Assembly: GCF_023283845.1 (NCBI RefSeq)
Contig: NZ_JAKILC010000007.1
Location: 62,001 to 126,000, forward strand
DNA from: Shewanella marinintestina
GTDB lineage: Bacteria > Pseudomonadota > Gammaproteobacteria > Enterobacterales > Shewanellaceae
Direction of reading: 5' to 3'
DNA: 64,000 bases
A program made the position numbers and the translations under genes. This document shows positions 51,926-61,504 of the stretch, in pieces; position 1 is the first letter of the stretch; each line of letters opens with the position of its first letter. The notes beneath the pieces are model-generated. The model was not told the origin of the DNA and ran no database searches. It was given only the letters and a program-made list of their open reading frames with translations.

Positions 51926-53308
51926 ATGTCAGAACCGACAGCCTTAAGTCTTATACCACCAGTGGTGGTATTGGTGTTAGCGATTGTGCTACGCCGCCCA
52001 ATTCTCTCTTTGATTATCGGAGCATTAGTTGGCTTGGTCATGTATGACCCGAAGAATTTGCTAACTAATTTCGCAGATACCTCTTTGTCAGTGATGGCTG
52101 ATGAAACAATCGGTTGGTTGATTCTAGTTTGTGGTGGCTTTGGTGCCTTGATTGCTCTGCTTGTGCGTACAGGCGGTTCAATGGCGTTTGGTCGTTATGC
52201 GCTAAAATTTGCCAATGGGCAAAAGTCATCGTTGTTTATGACCTTTATTCTAGGCGCGATTATCTTTATTGATGACTACCTCAATGCGTTAACGGTTGGT
52301 TCAACCATGAAGCGAGTAACTGATAAGTTTAAGGTCTCACGTGAGATGTTAGCTTATGTGGTGGACTCAACGGCGGCGCCAGTTTGTGTGCTAGTACCTC
52401 TATCGACATGGGCGGTATTTTTTGGAGGCTTGTTAGTTGATAACGGCATTGCAGCTGAAGGGCAAGGCATTGCTGTTTATATGCAGGCTATTCCATATAT
52501 GCTTTACGCATGGCTTGCTGTTGCCATGGTATTACTGGTGATTCTAGGTATAGTGCCTGCTTTTGGCCCTATGAAAAAAGCGCAATTGGCCGCGGCTCAA
52601 GGTGAACCTGCAATTAAGCAAGTGGATTTAGATGAAGTACAAACTTCAGATGAGTACGCGCTAAAAGCCATTGAAGATGAGTTTAAACATGCCGATGACG
52701 GCGGCAAATTACACAACTTCTTCGTGCCTATTTTGTTGTTAGTTGGCTTTACTGTTTATTTTGATATCGACGTACTAAAAGGGTTGATTGCCACATTAGC
52801 GGTAACTTTGCCTTACTACGGTTTACAAAAACTGATGCCATTGTCAGAGATGATGGAGCAGATGATTGATGGCTTTAAGAACATGCTACCTGCAATCGGC
52901 ACTGTGATTGCCGCGTTCATCTTTAAAGATGTATGCGATAAATTAATGCTGCCGCAGTACGTGATTGAGAGCTTAAGTCCCTTTATGACGCCGCAATTAT
53001 TACCTGCAGTGGTGTTCTTGAGTATGTCGATTTTGGCATTCGCAACGGGTTCAAGCTGGGGTATTTTTGCAGTATCAATTCCGATTGTTATGCCATTGGC
53101 GCAATCTGTTGACGCCAATATTCCATTGGTGATTGGCGCGTTATTGTCTGCATCATCATTCGGTAGTCAGGCATGTTTCTACTCCGACTCTACGGTACTG
53201 GCCGCTCAAGGCTCTGGCTGTAACTTAGTTAGCCATGCGGTGACTCAATTACCATACGCATTGCTTGCGGCAGGTATGACATTTGTCGGCTTCTTGCTAA
53301 TGGCATAA
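51926..53308 (+). CDS. NhaC-family Na+/H+ antiporter-like transporter
   Basis: 460 residues, about 11 helices. The central D-D-Y-L-N-A-L-T-V-G (residues about 115) and V-D-S-T-A-A-P-V-C-V-L-V-P-L-S-T-W motifs, and later G-S-S-W-G-I-F-A-V-S and S-F-G-S-Q-A-C-F-Y-S-D-S-T are typical of the NhaC/IT superfamily. Substrate may be Na+/H+ or a malate/lactate exchange; sequence does not decide. AAGGA ribosome site. Single gene with a terminator. Confidence 0.88.
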   Translation: MSEPTALSLIPPVVVLVLAIVLRRPILSLIIGALVGLVMYDPKNLLTNFADTSLSVMADETIGWLILVCGGFGALIALLVRTGGSMAFGRYALKFANGQKSSLFMTFILGAIIFIDDYLNALTVGSTMKRVTDKFKVSREMLAYVVDSTAAPVCVLVPLSTWAVFFGGLLVDNGIAAEGQGIAVYMQAIPYMLYAWLAVAMVLLVILGIVPAFGPMKKAQLAAAQGEPAIKQVDLDEVQTSDEYALKAIEDEFKHADDGGKLHNFFVPILLLVGFTVYFDIDVLKGLIATLAVTLPYYGLQKLMPLSEMMEQMIDGFKNMLPAIGTVIAAFIFKDVCDKLMLPQYVIESLSPFMTPQLLPAVVFLSMSILAFATGSSWGIFAVSIPIVMPLAQSVDANIPLVIGALLSASSFGSQACFYSDSTVLAAQGSGCNLVSHAVTQLPYALLAAGMTFVGFLLMA

Positions 53309-53338
53309 GGCTGTAAAGACTTAATAATTTATTGCTTT

Positions 53339-53373
53339 AAAGGGCCGTACTGATCTCAGTGCGGCCCTTTTAT
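53339..53373 (+). terminator. Intrinsic terminator
   Basis: AAAGGGCCG pairs with CGGCCCTTT, then T run. It lies between the convergent antiporter and LysR genes. Confidence 0.88.
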
Positions 53374-53381
53374 TATTACTA

Positions 53382-54257
53382 TCAGCGAATATTATTCTCG
53401 CTGAAAGCCTCTCTGAGTAACTTAATTAGTACGCGGCTTTTTTCAGGCAAAAATTGCTTAGAAGGGTAGATGAGTGTCAGCTTTATCTCTGGCAGTTTTT
53501 CATTAATCAGTATCGCTTCAAGCTCGCCTGATTGCAGCGCATCTTTGACTAAGATGGTCGGTAATAAGGCCACGCCTTTAGCTGTTGTTGCCATATGCTG
53601 AATTAAGCGTAGATCATCGGAGCACAACCTAAGTGTTAAGTTGTCGGGCAAAGATGATTGGTTATAACGACTAACCATAAGTGAGTGATTGGCGAGATCG
53701 CTAAGCTCTGTGATACTTGGATGACTTTGCAGGTATTGCTGTGAGGCAACTAAACTGCTGGGAAAACGCAGCAGTGTTTGTTGCACATAGTCCTCGTTCT
53801 GCACTTTTACCCCATCGGGTAAGATCTGAATATCGACATTTTGTCTCTTAAGATCAATGCTCTCTTGGCAATGCAGAACCTCTAGCTGTACGTCTGTAAA
53901 TTGCTCAAGGTATTTTTCTAATAAGAGAGCGAACATATTTGAGGTAATAAGTGCGGCAGGTACCGCCACTCTTAACACGCCTTGTACCGACTTTTGTTGA
54001 TTACTGAGTAACTTGGCAGCTTGGGCGACACCCGTTAAAGGCTGGTTGATTTGCTGATATAGCAAACGGCCATTTTCAGTGAGCTCTATCTTACGAGTGG
54101 TGCGAATTAGTAGCTGGCAACCTAATGACTTTTCTAGCTCTTGTAAGCGTCTGCTGACTTTTGAACGTTGTAGGGATTGCTGTTTAGCTGCTGCGCTGAT
54201 CCCGCCATGCTGCACAGTCAGTACAAATAGCTGTAAGTCATCCATACTAATATTCAT
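53382..54257 (-). CDS. LysR-family transcriptional regulator
   Basis: 291 residues. Winged helix at 1-60: F-V-L-T-V-Q-H-G-G-I-S-A-A-A-K-Q-Q, then S-K-V-S-R-R-L-Q-E-L-E-K-S-L-G-C-Q-L-L-I-R-T-T-R-K-I-E-L. The effector domain follows at about 90-285. It is divergent from an HlyD/DUF2955 efflux pair, the arrangement of AaeR and aaeAB in E. coli, so it probably regulates them in response to an aromatic or organic acid (inference). Confidence 0.9.
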   Translation of the reverse strand: MNISMDDLQLFVLTVQHGGISAAAKQQSLQRSKVSRRLQELEKSLGCQLLIRTTRKIELTENGRLLYQQINQPLTGVAQAAKLLSNQQKSVQGVLRVAVPAALITSNMFALLLEKYLEQFTDVQLEVLHCQESIDLKRQNVDIQILPDGVKVQNEDYVQQTLLRFPSSLVASQQYLQSHPSITELSDLANHSLMVSRYNQSSLPDNLTLRLCSDDLRLIQHMATTAKGVALLPTILVKDALQSGELEAILINEKLPEIKLTLIYPSKQFLPEKSRVLIKLLREAFSENNIR

Positions 54258-54357
54258 TGTCCTACCTGTAGGTTGTAAGCGGCCTATTTATCATTCTATT
54301 TAATCTAATTAGTAATATCTATACTACGCAGCCCTCAGATTGACCTTGGATTGATTC

Positions 54358-55425
54358 ATGCAAACCGCAGAACATGCTTTTCGTCGTTGGATGCAAAGCC
54401 TCATTATTCTTTTTGTTATTTTGGTCGGCTATATCGTAATTGCAGATCGTTATGCGCCGTTAACCACTGAAAGCAGAGTGCAGGGCTATGTGATTCAATT
54501 AGCTTCTGAGGTCACAGGTACGGTTTTTGCTGTACAGGTTGAGAATAATCAACAGGTCAGTAAGGGCGATAAGCTCTTTAGCATCGATAAACAAAAATAC
54601 CAGCTAGCTGTCGAGAAAGCACAGCTCACACTGGAACAAGCTTTTGAGCAAGAGCAGGCCATGTACGCAAAAGTCGCTGTAGCAAAAGCCAATGTGGCAA
54701 TCAGTAAAGCGGCGTTTGATAATGCCAATAGCGAGTACTTACGTATTAGTCAGTTAGCTAAGCGGCAGTTGGTGTCTGTTTCTATGTTAGATAACGCCTT
54801 AGCCAATAATAATGCCTCACGTTCAAGCCTCGATGCGGCTAAGCAAGAATTGCTAGCGCTTAAGGTGCAACTTGGTCGTGGGCCGGGACAGAGTAACGGG
54901 GTTCGTGCGGCGCAAAATGCACTCCAGCAGGCAAAGCTGGATCTTGCTCATACACAAGTGTTTGCGCCAAGTGATGGGGTGGTGACTAACCTGCAGCTTG
55001 AAGTCGGCAGTACTGCCAACGCAAACATGCCTCTACTGACTTTCATTCCTACCGATTCGTTGTGGGTAGCGGCTGACTTTCGAGAAAAAGCTGTGGCTAA
55101 GATCAACCAACAGTCAAAAGGGTTAGTGGCATTTGATGCTTTTCCGGGGGAGGTGTTTGCTTTTAATGTGCAAAGTCGAGACTTTGGCGTAGCGGCGGCG
55201 CAGCAAAGCCCAAATGGACAATTGACTCAGGTAGAGGTCAATAATCGTTGGGTCCGAGATGCTCAGCGAGTCAGAATTAATCTTGCTAGCGAGCAAGGGC
55301 TACCTAAGCCGCTATTTGTCGGCTCCCGCGCGACAGTGGTGCTATACCCAAGTGAGAACGGGCTGTGGGGCTTGCTTGCTAAAGCCCAAATTAACATTGT
55401 TAGCCTGCTGCATTATATCTATTAA
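54358..55425 (+). CDS. HlyD/EmrA-family membrane fusion protein
   Basis: 355 residues. Single N-terminal membrane helix (about 15-32, I-I-L-F-V-I-L-V-G-Y-I-V-I-A), a lipoyl-like barrel-sandwich part (V-S-K-G-D-K-L-F-S-I-D-K), a coiled-coil hairpin (about 80-180) and a beta-barrel part with P-S-D-G-V-V-T-N-L and L-W-V-A-A-D-F-R-E. It forms the periplasmic link of an efflux pump. Followed 46 bases later by the DUF2955 protein and divergent from LysR. Confidence 0.9.
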   Translation: MQTAEHAFRRWMQSLIILFVILVGYIVIADRYAPLTTESRVQGYVIQLASEVTGTVFAVQVENNQQVSKGDKLFSIDKQKYQLAVEKAQLTLEQAFEQEQAMYAKVAVAKANVAISKAAFDNANSEYLRISQLAKRQLVSVSMLDNALANNNASRSSLDAAKQELLALKVQLGRGPGQSNGVRAAQNALQQAKLDLAHTQVFAPSDGVVTNLQLEVGSTANANMPLLTFIPTDSLWVAADFREKAVAKINQQSKGLVAFDAFPGEVFAFNVQSRDFGVAAAQQSPNGQLTQVEVNNRWVRDAQRVRINLASEQGLPKPLFVGSRATVVLYPSENGLWGLLAKAQINIVSLLHYIY

Positions 55426-55471
55426 ATCCATTGCTTAATCTAATGATTTTTAGTTGAAGAAGGAGATTGTT

Positions 55472-56524
55472 GTGCAGCAAGAAACCTTATTAAAGACTCA
55501 ACGGATCTGGTTTGGTACTGTGCTTGGACTCGCTGTCACTTTAGTGTTTGGTTGGTCAAATGGCATGTTTGCCGCATTGCTACCTATGTTTGTGTTAACT
55601 CAAATTGATAGGTGGAATAGCGGCTTAATAGTGCAGTTAGTGATTGCTGTTATTTGGGTTTGTATCCAAGTGACCTTCATCATAGGATTCTTTCAGCCGT
55701 CCCCCTTGTTAATGACGCTAGTGGTAGCAATTATGCTGCTGTGTAAGTGCATTGCTATGACCCATAAAAGCAGCTATCTGTTTGGTTATATTGGGTTACT
55801 TATGGGCTCAATCCTGCTCAACTATGGCAGTTATCAGGGCTTTGATTTAGAAGATTTTGTGATGGGGCTGGTGGCATCGGCGTTGTTAACAGGGCCCGTT
55901 GTCGCACTGGTATTTTTCCTGTTTCCAGAGCCTTGCAACACTCAGCCTTTGTCGCATTTAGCAAACCAAAATCAAGCGAAAACCCATAATGACAATCAAC
56001 GTAAAGATCATTTAGGCATGGTCAGGCAAGCGGCGCTTGGTTGGATAGTTGCCATGGCGGCATTTATTTTGTTTCAGGTAGCCGATCTAAATGACTCGCT
56101 ATCAGCGCAAGCGTCAATATTGATAGTGTTAGCGCCAATGACGTTTATCGGCTCTATGGCGGTGGCTAAAATTAGAATACTAGGCACCTTTCTAGGCTGT
56201 TTAGCTGGGATGATATTACAGCTAACCTTGTACAGTTTGGCTAATAATATGATTTTGTTTTTGTTGGGCTTTGCTATTGTTGCGGCTATTTTTTGTCGTT
56301 GGCTGGCGATGGGTGGCATAAAAGCGGGAATTGGCTTTTCGGCAATGTCTGCACTCACTGTGCCGTTAACCAGTAGTTTTGTGCCTGAGCAACAAGATGC
56401 CTTTTTCTCAATCTGTTATCGCTTTAGCTCTATTGTTGTGGCTGTGGTGGTGACTTCACTATTGATATGGCTGGTGCACCACTTTTTAGTACGGATGATC
56501 AGGCATAAGCCATTAGCCGCTTGA
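55472..56524 (+). CDS. DUF2955/FUSC-type inner membrane efflux protein
   Basis: 350 residues from GTG 55472, chosen since AAGGAG (55460-55465) lies six bases before it; a TTG at 55454 would overlap that site. Two groups of five to six helices, with a hydrophilic loop in between (about residues 165-185). This is the layout of the aromatic acid exporter/FUSC family (AaeB, YccS) and of DUF2955 proteins. Works with the HlyD-like protein upstream. Substrate unknown. Confidence 0.82.
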   Translation: MQQETLLKTQRIWFGTVLGLAVTLVFGWSNGMFAALLPMFVLTQIDRWNSGLIVQLVIAVIWVCIQVTFIIGFFQPSPLLMTLVVAIMLLCKCIAMTHKSSYLFGYIGLLMGSILLNYGSYQGFDLEDFVMGLVASALLTGPVVALVFFLFPEPCNTQPLSHLANQNQAKTHNDNQRKDHLGMVRQAALGWIVAMAAFILFQVADLNDSLSAQASILIVLAPMTFIGSMAVAKIRILGTFLGCLAGMILQLTLYSLANNMILFLLGFAIVAAIFCRWLAMGGIKAGIGFSAMSALTVPLTSSFVPEQQDAFFSICYRFSSIVVAVVVTSLLIWLVHHFLVRMIRHKPLAA

Positions 56525-56544
56525 TCGGTTACACGATAAGCGGC
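56516..56544. terminator. Hairpin overlapping the DUF2955 stop
   Basis: GCCGCTT (56516-56522) with AAGCGGC (56538-56544), plus inner ATCG/CGAT. No clear T run. Possible terminator between convergent genes. Confidence 0.5.
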
Positions 56545-56560
56545 AGTGGTTTACGATAAA

Positions 56561-58168
56561 TCAGACCTCATTAATCACTAGCTTGCTGCTTGTTTTAGGC
56601 TCAATAGCCCAAATACTATTGGGCTCTCCCTGTGCACTGCGGCGCTGGGTTTTAATTGCTGCGAGGTAAAAGATCCCTGCAAACAGTAAAGCCATTAGCT
56701 CAATTAATCCGCTACTAAAGTCGGCTGGCGCCCAAGAAGTTAGTCCCGGCACCCATAGGGTTAATAGCGAGCTTATTGGGATTAACAGGCAGCTCAGTGC
56801 CAGCAGTTTGAGTAGGTGAATTGCTGCAACGGCAGCCCCTCGTGTAAAGCTATAGATAAGCGCGGCAAAGAAAACTAGGTAGTAACAGCTTAAATAGTGT
56901 TGGTTAATCTGCTCATTGAACAAATACAGCCACTTTGTCGCAAGCATTGCGCTACTCACCCCAAGCATAGAGCCTAAACAGATGCCAATGGTGAGTGATG
57001 CCATAAAGCGTACTGAGCGTTTTTGCTGGGGCTGTTTTTGACGTCGCTTTTCAAGCCAAAGTCGGTTGCCGCTGTAAAATAAAAATGCCCCTAGCAAACC
57101 AAGGCTGAAGTAAATCCAACGGGTAAATCCGCCGCCATAATTACCAAAGTGCAATGCAAAAAAGCTATTAACGATATCGCCATATGGACCGTCTTTTGCT
57201 TGATGAACAGTGCTAAATTCAATTTTATAGGTATAGGGGTTTAGATAAATGTAATCGCTATAGCCACCACGCATCACTCGGTCATTGGCAACCACTTCCA
57301 CTGCAAGCGAGGGCGTGGTGCTAGATAACTTATCGTATTCCATGCTCTTGATTTGGTAATCACTTGCAAGCTGATTAACCCATTCGATATGCTCATTAAT
57401 TGAAGGTAACTGAGTGACGGAATACTCTATATCTGACTTTGCTCTTGGCTCAAACATAGCTTGCTCGCCATAAACCTGCTGCAGCCCACCATAAAAAGGG
57501 TCATGAAAAGCAAACACCACTACAGTCCAGGCTATGATGAGGTGAAATGGCAAGCTAACCACACCAACGAGGTTGTGGCTATCTAACCAAAAGCGGTTGG
57601 CACCTTTATGTTGTCGTAACGCAAATAAGCTTTTGACTAATGTTGGCAGTAATACAATGACCCCAGATACTAAAGCAATAAAGTAAAGCAGCGCCGCTAG
57701 GCCTAAAATCAACACGCCAATGTCTTCATGACCAAGCTTGCCGGGGATCGCCGCGGTGCGATGTAGCTGATCGATAAGCTCGCCTAACTCATTGGTAGTA
57801 CTTAGTTGAGTCGTAATATTGCCGTCATCATCTAATGTTGCATGGCGTAAACTATCATCGAGTCTAAAACCGCGTCCGCCGCCTTTCTCAAACCATGTGA
57901 GTGGCGATAAATCTGCAGTAAAATTGACCTTAAAGCCATCGGCGGCCTTGTCGTATTGATTAACGGCTTTGCTAATTAATTGATCGTAATCTTGCAGTGC
58001 GATTGGTCTTAGCTGAGTGTGCGGTGGGGTTGCCCATTGTTCAATTTGCGGCTTGAACATGGTGAGTGCACCGGCGAAAAAGGCGATGAATAATAGCAGT
58101 CCAGTGGTGATCCCTGTCCAAGTATGAATCGATTGATAAGTTCGCAATACATCTGAGCGAATTTTCAT
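56561..58168 (-). CDS. PepSY-associated transmembrane protein, iron uptake type
   Basis: 535 residues from ATG 58168; the longer frame to 58180 lies within the preceding gene. The start overlaps that gene's stop as ATGA. Helices near the N-terminus (T-W-T-G-I-T-T-G-L-L-L-F-I-A-F-F), and at about 150-180, 190-230, 350-370, 390-500. Two periplasmic PepSY-like parts with L-H-R-T-A-A-I-P-G-K-L-G and Y-L-N-P-Y-T. Conserved histidines (H-T-W, L-H-R, H-N-L-V-G) suggest b-haem, as in siderophore-reductase-like FegB/PiuB proteins. Last of three genes divergent from a TonB receptor. Confidence 0.88.
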   Translation of the reverse strand: MKIRSDVLRTYQSIHTWTGITTGLLLFIAFFAGALTMFKPQIEQWATPPHTQLRPIALQDYDQLISKAVNQYDKAADGFKVNFTADLSPLTWFEKGGGRGFRLDDSLRHATLDDDGNITTQLSTTNELGELIDQLHRTAAIPGKLGHEDIGVLILGLAALLYFIALVSGVIVLLPTLVKSLFALRQHKGANRFWLDSHNLVGVVSLPFHLIIAWTVVVFAFHDPFYGGLQQVYGEQAMFEPRAKSDIEYSVTQLPSINEHIEWVNQLASDYQIKSMEYDKLSSTTPSLAVEVVANDRVMRGGYSDYIYLNPYTYKIEFSTVHQAKDGPYGDIVNSFFALHFGNYGGGFTRWIYFSLGLLGAFLFYSGNRLWLEKRRQKQPQQKRSVRFMASLTIGICLGSMLGVSSAMLATKWLYLFNEQINQHYLSCYYLVFFAALIYSFTRGAAVAAIHLLKLLALSCLLIPISSLLTLWVPGLTSWAPADFSSGLIELMALLFAGIFYLAAIKTQRRSAQGEPNSIWAIEPKTSSKLVINEV

Positions 58169-58461
58169 TGTAACCACCACAAAAAAGCAAAAATTGAATA
58201 AACCAGTGCATTCGCACCTAATAAGGTTATAAAAGCGCTTTTAGCACTGCGAAATAGAAATACGCCAGCCAAAATTGGCAACCAGATCAAGCTAATCATC
58301 CACATATTGAACTGCACCTTGACCGGTGCATCGATACCACCTGGGCCGAACCATGCAAACAGGGCAACGCTTCCGTAAGCAAAGCTTAAGCCTAAAAAGA
58401 GGGCTATAAAGCTCTTGCGCCACCAATGAGGCTGAATTTTGTGTTGCTGAACACTTGGCAT
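58165..58461 (-). CDS. DUF3649-like small membrane protein
   Basis: 98 residues from ATG 58461, which overlaps the preceding stop as TAATG. Three hydrophobic helices, opening with P-H-W-W-R-K-S-F-I-A-L-F-L-G-L-S-F-A-Y-G, the DUF3649 look. Usually next to PepSY and TonB-receptor genes in iron loci. Its role in iron transport is undefined. Confidence 0.78.
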   Translation of the reverse strand: MPSVQQHKIQPHWWRKSFIALFLGLSFAYGSVALFAWFGPGGIDAPVKVQFNMWMISLIWLPILAGVFLFRSAKSAFITLLGANALVYSIFAFLWWLQ

Positions 58462-58727
58462 TAGCACTCTTCTCGGCTATCAAATAAGGTGGAAAGCGGC
58501 AGAGCGATTAACAAGGTCATGGCTGTAAATAGCCAGGTAAAGATTGCGGCTGTGGGGGTAAGTAGTTGCCACCAACTTAATAGTGCAAATAACAGCAGGC
58601 AAGCGCCTAACCAAGCTAGCACCTTAGGTTGAGGTTTTCGTAGCAAGCGCTGATGTTTGCTAGTGGCATAAATCAGCCCACTACCAATGATTGTCAGAAT
58701 AACTGCGGCTAGTTGAAACCCTTCCAT
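58461..58727 (-). CDS. DUF3325-like small membrane protein
   Basis: 88 residues with three helices (L-A-A-V-I-L-T-I-I-G-S-G-L-I-Y-A-T, V-L-A-W-L-G-A-C-L-L-L-F-A-L-L, F-T-W-L-F-T-A-M-T-L-L-I-A-L). Contains S-K-H-Q-R near the end of the first helix and matches DUF3325 in layout. First of the minus-strand trio and divergent from the TonB receptor, whose intergenic region holds a Fur-like box. Confidence 0.78.
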   Translation of the reverse strand: MEGFQLAAVILTIIGSGLIYATSKHQRLLRKPQPKVLAWLGACLLLFALLSWWQLLTPTAAIFTWLFTAMTLLIALPLSTLFDSREEC

Positions 58728-58795
58728 TTGTTTCCTCTCTTGTGATCAATATTTCAGATTTGGGTAAATGGTAATGTAAATGTGAACTGTTCGCA

Positions 58796-58814
58796 ATTGC
58801 GAGTCATTATCATT
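58796..58814. promoter_or_regulatory. Candidate Fur box between divergent iron genes
   Basis: ATTGCGAGTCATTATCATT matches the Fur consensus at 14 of 18 informative positions; the right half is exact. It could control both the TonB receptor and the PepSY trio. Confidence 0.72.
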
Positions 58815-58868
58815 TACTGTAAATTGTTGCCGCAACAAATTGATACTAACTGTAACTAGAGGTAACCC

Positions 58869-60932
58869 ATGGAATTAAGGGTGTTTAGAAGAAATCTTGT
58901 TGTCACTGCTATCTTATGTAGTCCTATTTTTACGCCAGCTTATGCTGACAATATGGTGCCTGATGCAGGGATTGAAGTGATTACTGTATATGGTGAAAAG
59001 GTTGAGCGTAGCCTAAAAGATACCACTTCATCAGTTGCGGTTATTGATAAGGAGACCTTAGATAGTGGTCAATATCAGTCTGTTTCAGCTGCGTTGTCAG
59101 AAGTGCCCAACATAGTGGTCACCACTGGTGCGGTTCCTGATGTTCGTGGTGTAACGGGTAATGGTAGCGCGACAGGTTTTAACTCTTTTACTGGTGGTGC
59201 TAAAGCTCGTGTTTCGACCTTAGTTGATGGCGTAGCAGAACCTTTTGTTGCTGACCTTACTGGTGATACAGGTCTTTGGGATATTGAGCAAATTGAAGTA
59301 TTTCGCGGCCCACAATCAACCATTAATGGTCGCAATAGCATCGGTGGCACGGTATTTATTAAAACCGCCGATCCAACCTTTGATTGGCAGGGAGCGGCGC
59401 GCATAGGCTATCGTGACCAAGATAGCTTTGTAGACAGTGCGGTAATGTTGTCGGGCCCGATTCTGGACGACCAATTAGCGTTTCGTATCACTGGGCAAAA
59501 TGTAACGGGTAACACCTACAATAAAGGTGAAGTTTACTCAACCAACCCAAAAACCTTCGACCAAAATGAATTAGATACCAATCGCTGGCGCGGCAAGCTG
59601 TTGTGGCAACCAGCAGGGCTTGAAGACTTAAGTATTCAATACAGTTTTGCTTATAACGATGAACGTGGCGACTCTGGGCGTAACTACTTTAAAGGTGACG
59701 ACCCTTGGGCTTATGAGCCAATTTTTCAACGTTATATTAAAACCAAATCAAGTACTCATTCAGTCAACTTTGATTACCAGCTTAGCGAGGGCCAAGCATT
59801 AGATCTGCTGGTCGCTTATATGGATTACGATTGGGGCTTTGACTCTTACGAGCCCATTGCCACAGACGAAGCTACAGTGGCAATGAATGATAAAAGCTAC
59901 ACGGTTGATGGTAAGTACAGCTTTGGTTTAAACGATAGAGATTTCAATGGTTTTGTTGGCCTTGCTTATTACAAGCGGGAACAAGATTTTAGCAGTGTCG
60001 GCGGCTTTAGTTATGGTGGTGACGACAGCAGCACTTCATCATCGGTTTATGGTGAGCTGACCTATGCATTGGCTGACAAGTGGTGGTTAACCGCGGGTGG
60101 TCGGGTGATGCGCGACGAGCAAACTCGAAACTTTGCCATGCAGTTTCGTGGCAGCGCCGTTGATGAGCTCTTAGATAAAGCCAAAACCGTTGCTTTACCT
60201 AAGCTTGTGCTGCAATACGGTTTGAGTGAGAGCACAACGTTAGCCTTAAGTGGTCGCCAAGGCTATAACGCTGGTGGTGGTGCACTAGCGCTGACGCCGG
60301 GTGGTGGTGATTACTACTATTACGATGAAGAGTCGGTTGATACCTATGAGCTCAGTTCACGTAGTAGTTTCGATAATAGTAACGTTAGCTTAAATGCTAA
60401 CTTGTTCTATAACGACTATGACGGTTACCAAGCTTCAAACAGCCTTCGCCGGATCACTAACATTGATAAAGCCGTCACCTATGGTTTAGAGCTAGAGTTT
60501 ATTGCGATGTTGGGCAGTGACTGGCAGTTAGTATCTGGTGCGGGTTGGTTAGAGTCTGAGATCAAACAAGCCGATCCAAGCTATGGTGACATTATTGGCA
60601 ATGAGCTAAATTCAGCGCCCAATTTTACCGCTAACTTAGGACTAAAATATTGGTTTAATGATGAAATAACCTTTGGTGTATCAGGCAATTATGTTGATGA
60701 GTATTTTGCGGATATTGCCAATACGCCTGAGCGAGTTGCAGGTGATTACATCGTAAGCCGCTTAAATATTGATTACCAAACAGAACAATGGCGTATAAGT
60801 GCCTTTGTAAACAACCTGTTTGACGAAAAAGCACTGACAGTTAATGAGCCGCCGGGGCGTGGCTATGATCATGGTTACGCAGCTGTCGTTGACCCTCGCA
60901 ATATTGGTGTGTCAGTGATGTACAGTTTTTAA
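58869..60932 (+). CDS. TonB-dependent outer membrane receptor, probable siderophore receptor
   Basis: 687 residues. Signal peptide to about residue 26 (T-P-A-Y-A-D), a TonB-box-like segment I-E-V-I-T-V-Y-G, a plug domain with T-T-S-S-V-A-V-I-D and I-E-V-F-R-G-P-Q-S-T-I-N-G-R-N-S-I-G-G, then a 22-strand barrel ending N-I-G-V-S-V-M-Y-S-F. Transport is powered by TonB-ExbB-ExbD. The upstream Fur-like box and the PepSY/DUF3649/DUF3325 genes indicate an iron-siderophore substrate, but not which one. AGAGG ribosome site. Confidence 0.94.
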   Translation: MELRVFRRNLVVTAILCSPIFTPAYADNMVPDAGIEVITVYGEKVERSLKDTTSSVAVIDKETLDSGQYQSVSAALSEVPNIVVTTGAVPDVRGVTGNGSATGFNSFTGGAKARVSTLVDGVAEPFVADLTGDTGLWDIEQIEVFRGPQSTINGRNSIGGTVFIKTADPTFDWQGAARIGYRDQDSFVDSAVMLSGPILDDQLAFRITGQNVTGNTYNKGEVYSTNPKTFDQNELDTNRWRGKLLWQPAGLEDLSIQYSFAYNDERGDSGRNYFKGDDPWAYEPIFQRYIKTKSSTHSVNFDYQLSEGQALDLLVAYMDYDWGFDSYEPIATDEATVAMNDKSYTVDGKYSFGLNDRDFNGFVGLAYYKREQDFSSVGGFSYGGDDSSTSSSVYGELTYALADKWWLTAGGRVMRDEQTRNFAMQFRGSAVDELLDKAKTVALPKLVLQYGLSESTTLALSGRQGYNAGGGALALTPGGGDYYYYDEESVDTYELSSRSSFDNSNVSLNANLFYNDYDGYQASNSLRRITNIDKAVTYGLELEFIAMLGSDWQLVSGAGWLESEIKQADPSYGDIIGNELNSAPNFTANLGLKYWFNDEITFGVSGNYVDEYFADIANTPERVAGDYIVSRLNIDYQTEQWRISAFVNNLFDEKALTVNEPPGRGYDHGYAAVVDPRNIGVSVMYSF

Positions 60933-60954
60933 TTACTAATCTGTTGTTACTAAT

Positions 60955-60984
60955 AAATAAGGGAGCCAAGGCCCCCTTATTTAA
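60955..60984. terminator. Bidirectional terminator overlapping ygjV-like stop
   Basis: AAATAAGGG (60955-60963) pairs with CCCTTATTT (60974-60982), inner GCC/GGC, then AAATA. The stop codon of the ygjV-like gene at 60977 lies within the right arm. Confidence 0.82.
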
Positions 60985-61504
60985 ATACCATCGACTTTAA
61001 ACTTGTACTCGTTAATGGAAAGTTGTAGTGCCGACAGTAGCCAATTAGGTTACTGCCGATAAAAAGTAGTTCCATAACAATAGCAGCCGGTGAGTCGACT
61101 AATATGTTATTTATTAACCAAATGCTAGTGCCAAAGAGCATAAGTTGCCTTAGTTGGCGGTCATGCTGGCAAAATGCCGCAATAGTTTGGACTGTACTGC
61201 CTGCAAAACTAAGCAAGCTAAGTCCGCCACTAAAGGTAAACATCATGGCTAACGTGTTGAGTAATAGGAAAAACACTAATAAGCGTTTGGAGTGACTGAA
61301 AATAGTGACGAAATAACGGAACGCTGCCAACAGCATGAGTAAGGCTGCTGTCCACTGTTCGAGTAAGGCAAAGTGACAGCTAATGATTACGCCGGAAAAA
61401 CAAAGGCAGCTAACAATCTTGCTTTTTCGTTTAAATTGAAATGAAACTAAATCAGCAATCATAGCGATGACAATAAGCCATTGCGACAGAATGAAATCAG
61501 ACAT
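60977..61504 (-). CDS. YgjV-family inner membrane protein
   Basis: 175 residues, about six hydrophobic helices, with a short hydrophilic C-terminus. S-F-Q-F-K-R-K-S-K-I near the start and later C-Q-H-D-R-Q-L-R-Q-L-M-L-F-G-T-S-I-W-L-I-N-N-I-L are the type of segments seen in the YgjV (Imp-YgjV) family. Function unknown. Convergent with the TonB receptor. Confidence 0.8.
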   Translation of the reverse strand: MSDFILSQWLIVIAMIADLVSFQFKRKSKIVSCLCFSGVIISCHFALLEQWTAALLMLLAAFRYFVTIFSHSKRLLVFFLLLNTLAMMFTFSGGLSLLSFAGSTVQTIAAFCQHDRQLRQLMLFGTSIWLINNILVDSPAAIVMELLFIGSNLIGYCRHYNFPLTSTSLKSMVFK

